Source: Chryseobacterium camelliae
GTDB taxonomy: Bacteria > Bacteroidota > Bacteroidia > Flavobacteriales > Weeksellaceae
Direction of reading: 5' to 3'
DNA length: 64,000 nucleotides
NCBI RefSeq assembly: GCF_002770595.1
Contig: NZ_CP022986.1
Span: 1,364,001-1,428,000, forward strand
Each line of letters opens with the position of its first letter. Position 1 is the stretch's first letter. The position numbers and the translations under genes are program-made. Positions 43,534 to 51,534 of the stretch are shown piece by piece. Below the pieces are notes generated by a model. It made no database searches. It was given only the letters and a program-made list of their open reading frames with translations, and was not told the origin of the DNA.

Positions 43534-43645
43534 CGCTATAGATGAGCAAAAACTGTTCTTTTTATGCTGATCAGAGCAAATTACCGAAAGACTTTAACAT
43601 CAAAAGCGATATATTAATTCAGGTTACTCAAAAATAATCTGATTT

Positions 43646-43864
43646 TCAGGATAATTTGACCAGTTCAGGAAGGGAGATTTCCAATGCGTTGGCTACTTCC
43701 AGCAAAGTATAAAGGGTAGGATTAACTTTACCGTTTTCCAGCTTTTCAATGGCCTGCCGGTCTTTGTTGCAGGCACGGGCAAGGTCAGACTGGCTCCAGC
43801 CCTTTTGTTCACGAAGTCTGATGATACGTGTACCTAATGCTTTTTTTAGTTGATCTCTGGTCAT
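43646..43864 (-). CDS. XRE-family helix-turn-helix regulator
   Basis: This 72-residue protein is a single Cro/cI helix-turn-helix domain: LGTRIIRLREQKGWSQSDLARACNKDRQAIEKLENGKVNPTLYTLLEVANALEISLPELVK. The recognition helix (about 33-45) carries RQAIEKLE. It is transcribed away from a SymE-like gene, with three TGTCA-N10-TGACA-type palindromes in the shared 87-base region, so it is probably a repressor of both. No second domain or partner protein is present. Confidence 0.9.
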   Translation of the reverse strand: MTRDQLKKALGTRIIRLREQKGWSQSDLARACNKDRQAIEKLENGKVNPTLYTLLEVANALEISLPELVKLS

Positions 43865-43872
43865 GATTCAAA

Positions 43873-43957
43873 TGTCAGCCAATTTGCTGACAAAGATGTC
43901 ATATTTTTATATGACATAGCATTATTTGTCTTTATATTGTAATATAATTATATGACA
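43873..43957. promoter_or_regulatory. Three operator palindromes between the XRE and SymE-like genes
   Basis: TGTCA-N10-TGACA occurs exactly at 43873-43892 (TGTCAGC...GCTGACA) and 43897-43916 (TGTCATAT...ATATGACA, inside a 9-bp inverted repeat). A third copy with one mismatch, TGTAA-N10-TGACA, covers 43938-43957 and the SymE-like start codon. All share the same half-site and spacing, which is how repressor operators look. The XRE protein encoded next door is the natural candidate binder. Confidence 0.7.
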
Positions 43958-44136
43958 ATGACCACATCAAGAAAATTAAAAGTTCAGAAAAATATCAAAC
44001 CCGGACTTACGGAATGGTGACTGTTCCTGAAATAAGACTTACGGGAAAATGGCTTATCCGGTCAGGATTTGCGGAAGGACAACGGGTCAATATCCAGCAG
44101 AGAAAAAACATGATCATCATCACCATTGATCATTAA
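43952..44136 (+). pseudogene. SymE-like toxin gene, frameshifted
   Basis: The ATG at 43952 (or 43958) opens a frame giving MTTSRKLKVQ. It soon hits a stop, while another frame continues as RTYGMVTVPEIRLTGKWLIRSGF and EGQRVNIQQ to a stop at 44134. Together these match the SymE family (RKLKV ... VPEIRLxGKWLxxAGFxxG). One A missing from the AAAAA at 43988-43992 would restore a protein of about 61 residues. SymE proteins are AbrB-fold, toxin-like proteins of type I systems in E. coli. A sequencing error in the homopolymer is possible, as is real loss. The divergent XRE gene suggests it is or was regulated. Confidence 0.75.
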
Positions 44137-44178
44137 AACTTAAAGCCATTGAATTCTATATACCTTTTTCATTATAAA

Positions 44179-44216
44179 TACTATTAACCCTTTAAGTACT
44201 TAAAGGGTTAATAGTA
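44179..44216. repeat. 38-bp perfect palindrome
   Basis: TACTATTAACCCTTTAAGT is followed directly by its exact reverse complement. It sits between the SymE-like gene stop and the MFS gene stop, so a bidirectional transcript end is plausible, but the U tract is poor. A protein-binding site is the alternative. Confidence 0.85.
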
Positions 44217-44226
44217 ATCTGGCGGA

Positions 44227-45456
44227 TTAATTGTGTATCTCTTTCTTATGACGGAGCATCCATGGGACAACATAATAAAATGCAATGGCAACGATGGTTA
44301 ACACCACTCCGGTCCCGATCCACAATACGGTAAAGCCGAATTTTTCAGCTATAAATGTTCCGAGGGAAGGCGTGATGATGAACGCAATGGAAAAGGAGAT
44401 GCCAGTCAGTCCCATATACGCACCTTTGTTGTTTTTTCCCGCACGTAACGCCGTGATGGTCGACATAAACGGGAGTGCCCAGATTTCTCCCACACAGAGC
44501 AGGCTCATGGAAACGACCAAAGCAACCATGTGATGACTAAAGCCTAAAAGCGCATAGGACAAACCACAGATCAGTGTTCCCAAAAACATGGTTACAGCCA
44601 GGCTGAAATATTTTTCCGCTACCTGTACCAGCCCCATTTCCAGCAATACCACTAAAAATCCGCTGTAGCCCAGGATATAGCCTATATTCTGCTGGCTCAG
44701 GTGAGCAGAATCCTTATAGAAAATCGTAAGGGTACTGAACAACTGAAAGAAGCAGATGGAAAATACCATGCACAGGAAACAGTACACCATGAATTTGCTG
44801 TCGCGGTAAGGCGAACCTTCTTTTTTTAACTCAATGGCCTCCTTTACTTTTTTAACTTTCAGCCTGGCCAGCTTATTACGCTTCCTGAAGAAAACAATAT
44901 ACAGGATCCCTGCAAGCAATGCCGTAAGTGCGTTACTCAAAAACAGGAACTCATAAGAAATCGCTGAAAGAATCCCTCCCAAAGCCGGTCCGATGGAAAA
45001 CCCCAGGTTTACAGCCATACGGTTAAGCGAGAACGCACGGGTAATATTTTCTGGTTTCGCATATTTTGTAATGGCCACGGAATTCGCGGGCCGGAAGGAT
45101 TCGCTTACGATACTCTGGAGCAGGATAATGGCCGCCACTCCCGCTTCTGTATTGAAAACAGGAATTAGGCAGAACAGAGGCACACTCAGCAATAAGCTCA
45201 GGTACTGCACTTTATATTCCCCTATTTTATCGGTAATAAACCCTCCCAGCCAGGAACCGATTACGGAGCCGATGCCGAAGAAACTCAGTACGATTCCGGT
45301 ATTTTCTATGCTGAAATGCAGGTGATTGATCATATACACTCCCAGGAATGGCAATACCATGGAACCGGAGCGGTTGATCAACATGACCAGGGCAAGCATC
45401 CAGCTTTCGGTGGAAAGTCCTTTAAAAGAGTTGGTATAAAGACGTATCAGTTTCAT
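44227..45456 (-). CDS. MFS transporter
   Basis: This 409-residue major facilitator has twelve predicted membrane helices, the family loop 2-3 motif GSWLGGFITDKIGEYKVQ and the loop 8-9 region GYILGYSGFLVVLLEMGLVQ, with a basic cytoplasmic central loop (RKRNKLARLKVKKVKEAIELKKEG) at about 190-215. It is of the drug/peptide exporter-like DHA type. The substrate is unknown. It stands alone, ending near the palindrome and starting opposite the glnS terminator. Confidence 0.88.
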   Translation of the reverse strand: MKLIRLYTNSFKGLSTESWMLALVMLINRSGSMVLPFLGVYMINHLHFSIENTGIVLSFFGIGSVIGSWLGGFITDKIGEYKVQYLSLLLSVPLFCLIPVFNTEAGVAAIILLQSIVSESFRPANSVAITKYAKPENITRAFSLNRMAVNLGFSIGPALGGILSAISYEFLFLSNALTALLAGILYIVFFRKRNKLARLKVKKVKEAIELKKEGSPYRDSKFMVYCFLCMVFSICFFQLFSTLTIFYKDSAHLSQQNIGYILGYSGFLVVLLEMGLVQVAEKYFSLAVTMFLGTLICGLSYALLGFSHHMVALVVSMSLLCVGEIWALPFMSTITALRAGKNNKGAYMGLTGISFSIAFIITPSLGTFIAEKFGFTVLWIGTGVVLTIVAIAFYYVVPWMLRHKKEIHN

Positions 45457-45623
45457 AATTTTTATTTTTAATCATTTGTTTGTATGTTTTAAAAAGCCCT
45501 ACAGCCGCAGCCCGGCTTGAACGGAGCTCTTTTTTATTTTTAAGGCGGTTTGGTTGGCCAAATAAAAAAAGCGGGAGTGGAAGACGGAAAAAGCTGCCCA
45601 AAAAACTTCTTCATATAAAAAAA

Positions 45624-45646
45624 ACAGGACTTATAATAAGCCCTGT
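45624..45646 (-). terminator. Intrinsic terminator of glnS
   Basis: On the minus strand ACAGG-CTTAT pairs with ATAAG-CCTGT across a short loop and runs into eight T residues. It lies 28 bases beyond the glnS stop. Confidence 0.8.
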
Positions 45647-45673
45647 CCATTTATAATATTATATAAATATTGT

Positions 45674-47347
45674 TTACTCCGGCTTATAAGAGTCTTTTAA
45701 TGTTACAGTTCTGTTGAAGACCAATCTGTCCTCCGCAGAATCCTGGTCTTTTGTGAAATAACCAATTCTCTGGAACTGAAGGGGCTCACCCACAGCTGCA
45801 TCTTTCAGTCCAGGCTCTGCAAATCCCTGCACTGAAGTTACGGACTCAGGATTGATGAAGTTGAGGAAATCCACCTCTTTCTCAGCGTCAGGCTGCTCTA
45901 CGGTAAACAATCTGTCGTAATTCCTCACTTCTACCGGAATCGCATGCTTTGCCGAAACCCAGTGAATGGTTCCCTTAACTTTCCTGAGGCTTTCCTCCGT
46001 TCCGCTTCCTGATTTGGACTTTTCGTCATAAGTAGCGTAAATGGTTGTAATTTCCCCGTTCTCATCCTTCTCTACCCTTTCACCTTTGATGATGTAGGCA
46101 GATTTTAAACGGACTTCCCCGCCTAACTTGAGCCTGAAAAATTTATTATTGGCTTCTTCCTTGAAGTCTTCACGTTCAATATACAATTCCCGTGAAAACG
46201 GTATTTCCCTGGTTCCTGCATCTTCCTGCTCAGGATTATTTTCCGTTTCCAGCCATTCTTCTTTTCCTTCAGGATAATTTTCAATCACCAGTTTAACAGG
46301 GTCTACAACCGTCATGACCCTTTTGGCGACTTTATTCAGGTCTTCACGGACACAGAATTCCAGTAACTGGATCTCAATGAGGTTTTCCCTTTTGGCAACC
46401 CCTACTTTTTCTATAAAGTTCCTGATCGAGGCAGGGGTGTATCCTTTCCTTCTCATTCCTGAAATGGTAGGCATCCTCGGATCATCCCAACCGTTGACCA
46501 CTTTTTCGGCAATCAGCCTCTGTAGTTTACGCTTGGACGTAATCATGTACGAAACATTCATCCTTGCAAATTCCCTTTGCTTAGGAGCAATCTTGGAATC
46601 GTCATATACCTGTTCCAGGTACCAATTGTATAATGGCCTGTGGTTTTCGAATTCCAGAGAGCACAGTGAATGTGAAACCTGTTCTATATAATCGGATTCC
46701 CCATGGGCCCAGTCGTACATCGGATAAATTTTCCATTCTGTACCGGTTCTGTGGTGAGGCCTTTTCAGGATCCTGTACATCACAGGGTCCCTCATATTCA
46801 TATTCGGCGAAACCATATCTATCTTTGCTCGCAAAGACATGGAACCTTCGTCAAACTCACCGTTTTTCATTCTTTCAAACAGGTCCAGCGATTCTTCTGC
46901 CGGACGGTTTCTGTACGGTGATTCCACTCCCGGCTCAGCAGGGTTTTTGCGCTGTTCGGTAATCAGTTCGGAAGGCTGTTCATCCACATAGGCTTTTCCT
47001 TCTTTAATAAGCTGTACGGCCCAATCATAAAGCTGCTGGAAGTAATCTGATGTGTACAGTATTTTATCCCATTTGAACCCTAACCACTCAACATCTTTAA
47101 TGATGGAATCCACGAATTCCTGTTCTTCTTTCTCAGGATTCGTATCGTCAAAACGAAGGTTAACGGGAGCGTTGTACTTTTCGCCCAGGCCGAAGTTAAT
47201 GCAGATAGCCTTGGTATGGCCCACATGCAGGTAACCGTTTGGTTCAGGCGGAAAACGGAAACGGATCTGTTCTTTGTTCAGACCGTTTGCCAGATCATCT
47301 TCAATGATTTGCTCAATAAAATTGAGTGATTTTTTTTCTTCTTCCAT
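45674..47347 (-). CDS. glnS: Glutaminyl-tRNA synthetase
   Basis: This 557-residue class I synthetase charges tRNA-Gln. It has the HIGH motif in RFPPEPNGYLHVGHTKAICINFGL (HVGH near residue 42) and the KMSKS-like SKRKLQRLI near 265. Also present are the GlnRS block VNGWDDPRMPTISGMRRKGYTPASIRNF and a C-terminal anticodon-binding beta-barrel with RNYDRLFTVEQPD. The start is the natural ATG. A TAACTTTG promoter-like box lies about 35 bases upstream. Presence of glnS implies direct charging, with no need for GatCAB at this tRNA. Confidence 0.95.
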   Translation of the reverse strand: MEEEKKSLNFIEQIIEDDLANGLNKEQIRFRFPPEPNGYLHVGHTKAICINFGLGEKYNAPVNLRFDDTNPEKEEQEFVDSIIKDVEWLGFKWDKILYTSDYFQQLYDWAVQLIKEGKAYVDEQPSELITEQRKNPAEPGVESPYRNRPAEESLDLFERMKNGEFDEGSMSLRAKIDMVSPNMNMRDPVMYRILKRPHHRTGTEWKIYPMYDWAHGESDYIEQVSHSLCSLEFENHRPLYNWYLEQVYDDSKIAPKQREFARMNVSYMITSKRKLQRLIAEKVVNGWDDPRMPTISGMRRKGYTPASIRNFIEKVGVAKRENLIEIQLLEFCVREDLNKVAKRVMTVVDPVKLVIENYPEGKEEWLETENNPEQEDAGTREIPFSRELYIEREDFKEEANNKFFRLKLGGEVRLKSAYIIKGERVEKDENGEITTIYATYDEKSKSGSGTEESLRKVKGTIHWVSAKHAIPVEVRNYDRLFTVEQPDAEKEVDFLNFINPESVTSVQGFAEPGLKDAAVGEPLQFQRIGYFTKDQDSAEDRLVFNRTVTLKDSYKPE

Positions 47348-47934
47348 GACTAGCTTTTTACATAAAAAAGGTCCACAAAGTTATGTAAAATTTAGGGTTT
47401 ATGAAAAACTTCTTTTACAGCTATCCAGGAAGGATATATGACAGGCCTTTAGAACGCTGTCCTGTCACTGTCATATTTTTCTAATTTATGTGACATATTC
47501 AGACAGGATGGCTCTCCGGAAATAATAACCAATATGAACTGATAAAAATCACCTTTAAGAGAAAACTAAAGCGCAAATACCTATATTACAATACTTTAAT
47601 ACTAATAAGTCAATAAATCTACAAATTAACTCTAATTATTACAAATACCTGATATTCATTTAATTAATATAAAATATCGAGTTAAAAAACAAATCAGATA
47701 AAATATCTATTATATGAACATTTATAAGAAAAACCATTCAAATACATCGATTGGCATAGATATTGCAACACTTCCCTTTGTAGAGAAACACATGGTAACC
47801 AAAATTTCAAATAATGAAAAGTCTTAAGCTAAAGTTTTCACATTTTTTAGAAAACATTAAACGGGCCATTTTCGTGACCAACGAAATTTAATGGCCAGGA
47901 TTACGGAAAATCAACACATTTCCGAAAAAATTTA
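47348..47934. other. 587-base gap with glnS promoter, an imperfect hairpin and a possible small gene
   Basis: Close to glnS lies a TAACTTTG box on the minus strand. Around 47461-47507 CCTGTC and GACAGG flank an inner TGTCA...TGACA pair, giving an imperfect hairpin. At 47714-47827 a 37-codon frame (MNIYKKNHSNTSIGIDIATL...) opens on the plus strand; its residues look protein-like, but no family is recognised and no good promoter box is seen. A second hairpin, GGCCATT-TTCGT pairing with ACGAA-AATGGCC, lies at 47864-47896 upstream of the menC stop. Confidence 0.4.
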
Positions 47935-48936
47935 TTACTTAAAATAAAGCTGTTCGCCCTTAAGGTCCAAATAATTATCGAAATTATTGGTAAACAAGCC
48001 TCCCGTGCCTAAGCCCTGAGGCTTATTACTTTTTTTGGTATAGGTATATTGCGCTATGGCATTGAGGCCAATGTTGCTTTCAAGAGCAGAGGTAATCCAC
48101 CAGTCAATATTCCGGTTTTCTGCCAGTTCTATCCATTCGTCACAGCCTCTGAAACCTCCCACAAGGGCAGGCTTCAAAATAATGTATTGTGACCTTATGG
48201 TTTCCAGCAATTCCACTTTTTCCTCTGTACCCGCAATTCCGATCAGCTCCTCATCCAATGCTATAGGGGTTGGCGTATTCAGGCAGAGTTCTGCCATGTG
48301 CATCCAATGGCCGGCTTTAATAGGCTGCTCAATAGAATGGATATCAAGGTCTGCCAGCTGCTGTAAAACAACGCCTGCCTGTTCTTTTGAAAATGCCCCG
48401 TTGGCATCTACACGCAATTCCAGGACGTCCCGTGAGAATTTCTCCCGCAGCTTATGCAGGATCCTGTGTTCAGACTGCCAGTCCGTCCCTATTTTAAGCT
48501 TGATGCAGTGAAACCCCTGGTCCAGTTTGTCCTGTATCTGCTCTTCCATAAACTGAACATTCCCCATCCAGATGAGGCCGTTAATTATAACCGGAACCTT
48601 GCGCTCCGTAAATTCGCTTGGAAAATACAGATTCCCGCCGTATTTCAGATTGAGCATGGCCTGTTCATAACCAAACCATATGGATGGATAGTCTTTAAGC
48701 TCTCCATATAAATTATCAGGGTGCTGATGAATATTAAGACAAAGCCATTGAAGCTTTTCTTCGTAATCCGGCCTGTCGTCAAAGCTCAGTCCCCTGAATA
48801 GGGCACATTCCCCTACTCCTTTGTTTCCCTGATCTGACACTTCAAGAATAAAGGTTTCTTTTTCATGCAAAACGCCTCGGGAAGTTCCTCCCGGGCGTTT
48901 AAATTCTAATAGATATCTGAAATATTCTGCTTTCAT
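47935..48936 (-). CDS. menC: o-Succinylbenzoate synthase
   Basis: This 333-residue enolase-superfamily enzyme makes o-succinylbenzoate from SHCHC in menaquinone synthesis. It has the KLKIG catalytic Lys motif (KxK), the metal ligands in LRVDANGAF and IEQPIK, a [10 protein letters not shown] strand and the second Lys in [12 protein letters not shown]. Length and order match MenC. The ATGA overlap with the fbp gene (4 bases) couples them, although their pathways differ. Putative menF and menI lie 25 kb away. Confidence 0.92.
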   Translation of the reverse strand: MKAEYFRYLLEFKRPGGTSRGVLHEKETFILEVSDQGNKGVGECALFRGLSFDDRPDYEEKLQWLCLNIHQHPDNLYGELKDYPSIWFGYEQAMLNLKYGGNLYFPSEFTERKVPVIINGLIWMGNVQFMEEQIQDKLDQGFHCIKLKIGTDWQSEHRILHKLREKFSRDVLELRVDANGAFSKEQAGVVLQQLADLDIHSIEQPIKAGHWMHMAELCLNTPTPIALDEELIGIAGTEEKVELLETIRSQYIILKPALVGGFRGCDEWIELAENRNIDWWITSALESNIGLNAIAQYTYTKKSNKPQGLGTGGLFTNNFDNYLDLKGEQLYFK

Positions 48937-49952
48937 TCTTTCACACTGTCAATTCTCATAAATTCTTCTGCTTTTTCCACCATCTTGATATTCCCGCAGA
49001 AAAACGGTATTCTCTGGTGCAGTTCCGTGGGCTCAATTTCCAGGATCCTTCTGAAACCATCTGTAGCCTTACCGCCGGCCTGTTCTGCCAGGAGGGCCAT
49101 AGGATTGCACTCATACAGCAATCTCAGCTTACCATTCGGCGCCTGAGAGTAAGACGGATAGATATAAATCCCTCCTTTAAGCATATTCCTGTGGAAGTCT
49201 GCAACAAGTGAGCCAATGTACCTTGACGTATACGGACGGTCACCTTCTTCCATCTGGCAGTATTTAAGATAATTTTTTACACCCTGAGGAAATTTGATAT
49301 AATTTCCTTCGTTGATAGAATATATCTTACCATTCTCAGGAAACCTCATATTCGGATGGGAAAGGTAATAGGTTCCTAAAGAAGGATCCAGTGTAAATCC
49401 GTTCACACCGTTACCGGTAGTATACACAATCATGGTAGAAGAACCATACACTACATATCCTGCTGCAATCTGGTTGACCCCTTTCTGCAGGAAATCTTCG
49501 AGCTGAACCGGTGTCCCGGGTTCTGTCACCCTCCTGTAGATGGAAAAGATGGTCCCTACGGAAACATTGACATCAATATTGGATGATCCGTCCAGCGGAT
49601 CAATCAGTACAACATATTTGCTCAGATGCCCGTTGCCCATGCACTTGATATCAATGAAATCGTCATTTTCTTCCGATGCAATCCCACAGACTACCTCCCT
49701 TTGTGATAAAGCAGTAATGAAAATATCGTTGGCCATTACATCGAGTTTCTGCTGCTCTTCTCCCTGTACATTCTGGCTGCCCACTTTTCCGATGATATCT
49801 GCAATCCCGGCCTTGTTAACTTCTCTGTTAACTACCTTTGAAGCCAGCCTTATTGCGCTGAGGAGCCGTGAAAGCTCTCCTGTTGAATACTGAAAATCGT
49901 CCTGCTTATCAATGATGAATTCCCCTAACGTCTGTAGTATCTGATCTGGCAT
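48933..49952 (-). CDS. fbp: Fructose-1,6-bisphosphatase class I
   Basis: This 339-residue class I fructose-bisphosphatase, a gluconeogenic enzyme, hydrolyses FBP to F6P. It has the metal and active-site block [27 protein letters not shown], an early SEENDDF segment, [24 protein letters not shown], and the C-terminal [11 protein letters not shown]. The N-terminus [12 protein letters not shown] is typical. It is first in a two-gene unit with menC. The 320-base upstream region also carries the promoter of the divergent aspartate kinase. Confidence 0.95.
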   Translation of the reverse strand: MPDQILQTLGEFIIDKQDDFQYSTGELSRLLSAIRLASKVVNREVNKAGIADIIGKVGSQNVQGEEQQKLDVMANDIFITALSQREVVCGIASEENDDFIDIKCMGNGHLSKYVVLIDPLDGSSNIDVNVSVGTIFSIYRRVTEPGTPVQLEDFLQKGVNQIAAGYVVYGSSTMIVYTTGNGVNGFTLDPSLGTYYLSHPNMRFPENGKIYSINEGNYIKFPQGVKNYLKYCQMEEGDRPYTSRYIGSLVADFHRNMLKGGIYIYPSYSQAPNGKLRLLYECNPMALLAEQAGGKATDGFRRILEIEPTELHQRIPFFCGNIKMVEKAEEFMRIDSVKE

Positions 49953-50273
49953 ATTTTGCTTTTTATGATTTGCCTCAAATTTCGTAAAATTTATAACATA
50001 TGGAAATTTTTTAGAACAAAAGACACTAACCCCTGTTTTTCAAATATATACAGTGTTAAAAAGCATTTCATTCATCATTTTTGCACTGCTGTGCTTCACC
50101 TTTTAACAGGCTAAGAAAGTAAAAAGTAATGATATCCTGTCCAGTTTATATTTTAATAAAATCTTAATTCTGAGTTTTCGGCCTGCATTTTCATATCTCA
50201 CCTTAAATTTATAATTTTGACAACCGAAAAAAACACCTGTATTTAATCTAACAATTTTATTTTTAATATTTTA
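49953..50273. other. 321-base divergent promoter region
   Basis: AT-rich sequence separates the fbp and aspartate kinase genes. A TAATTTTG box at 50212-50219 on the plus strand is a candidate aspartate kinase promoter. I see no open frame, RNA motif or hairpin of note. Confidence 0.45.
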
Positions 50274-51512
50274 ATGAAAGTTTTCAAGTTTGGCGGCGCA
50301 TCAGTTAAAGATGCCGAAAGTGTAAAGAATGTATCTATGGTGCTGAAAAGCCAGGGGTTTTCCAAATGCCTGCTGGTTATTTCCGCTATGGGTAAAACGA
50401 CGAATGATCTTGAAAAAGTGGTAGAACTTTACTTCAAGAAAGATAACTATCAGGCCGAAATTGAAAAGATAAAACATAAACACATCGGTATTGCAGAAGG
50501 TCTTTTTAATGAAGGCCATGCTGTTTTTGCTGAAATCAATCTTTTTTTCGATGATATAGATTCTTTCCTGAGAAGAAACAAATCCCCGAACTATAATTTT
50601 GTCTATGATCAGATAGTAAGCTGCGGGGAAATGATCTCCACTAAAATTGTAAGCGAATACCTCAACGAAATCCAGTTTACCAACCAGTGGCTGGATGCGA
50701 GGGATTATGTAAAAACAGATAACTCTTACCGTGAAGGGGTTGTTGACTGGGATAAAACGGAAGAATTCATTTCTACCTTAAGCAGGGATATCTGCTATGT
50801 CACCCAGGGATTCATAGGTTCCGATGACAATAACTTTACCGTAACCCTGGGCCGTGAAGGTTCCGATTATTCAGGTGCTATCTTTGCCTACTGCCTGAAT
50901 GCAGAAGCCATGACGATCTGGAAAGATGTTCCGGGTGTCATGACCGGAGATCCAAGGAAATTCCAGAACGTATCCCTACTTTCCCATATCTCCTACGAAG
51001 AAGCTATTGAAATGGCATATTACGGAGCGAGCGTCATCCACCCTAAAACACTGCAGCCTCTACAGCAGAAAAATATCCCGTTCTATGTAAAATCCTTTAT
51101 TGATCCTACCAAAGAAGGAACAAAAGTAGGTGCTTCTGAAAAGAACCTGAGTGAAGAATCCTATATTTTAAAAGAAAACCAGACCCTACTGAAAATTTCT
51201 ACCCGGGATTTTTCATTTATTGCAGAAGACCATATGAGCCTGATTTTCGGATATCTTTCCAAATATAAAATCAAAGTTTCCCTGATGCAGAATTCTGCCA
51301 TCTCATTGGCCTTATGCCTGGAGGATAAATTCAACAATGCTGAAGAGCTGAATCTTGAGCTTCAGAAAGTATTCAAAACAGACCTGATTAAAAATGTATC
51401 TTTGTTTACGGTAAGAAATGCTAAGATGGACCATATCGATCAATTTTATCAGGAAAAAAACGTATTGCTGGAACAGATTTCCAAAAATACGCTTCAAATG
51501 GTAACACAATAA
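50274..51512 (+). CDS. Aspartate kinase
   Basis: This 412-residue monofunctional aspartate kinase phosphorylates aspartate, the first step to lysine, threonine and methionine. It has the ATP-binding VFKFGGASVKDAESVKNV at the N-terminus, VTLGREGSDYSGAIFAYCL near 190, and C-terminal ACT-like regulatory segments beginning near 310. It is shorter than the dimeric E. coli LysC (449), as usual in this phylum. It is followed after 22 bases by the acyltransferase gene. Feedback regulation is likely but not readable. Confidence 0.93.
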   Translation: MKVFKFGGASVKDAESVKNVSMVLKSQGFSKCLLVISAMGKTTNDLEKVVELYFKKDNYQAEIEKIKHKHIGIAEGLFNEGHAVFAEINLFFDDIDSFLRRNKSPNYNFVYDQIVSCGEMISTKIVSEYLNEIQFTNQWLDARDYVKTDNSYREGVVDWDKTEEFISTLSRDICYVTQGFIGSDDNNFTVTLGREGSDYSGAIFAYCLNAEAMTIWKDVPGVMTGDPRKFQNVSLLSHISYEEAIEMAYYGASVIHPKTLQPLQQKNIPFYVKSFIDPTKEGTKVGASEKNLSEESYILKENQTLLKISTRDFSFIAEDHMSLIFGYLSKYKIKVSLMQNSAISLALCLEDKFNNAEELNLELQKVFKTDLIKNVSLFTVRNAKMDHIDQFYQEKNVLLEQISKNTLQMVTQ

Positions 51513-51534
51513 AACTAATAGCGACTAAACACAC

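Noticed and set aside
47435..47495. Additional operator for the XRE regulator
   Set aside because: TGTCA and TGACA half-sites occur here, but not with the 10-base spacing seen at 43873-43957.
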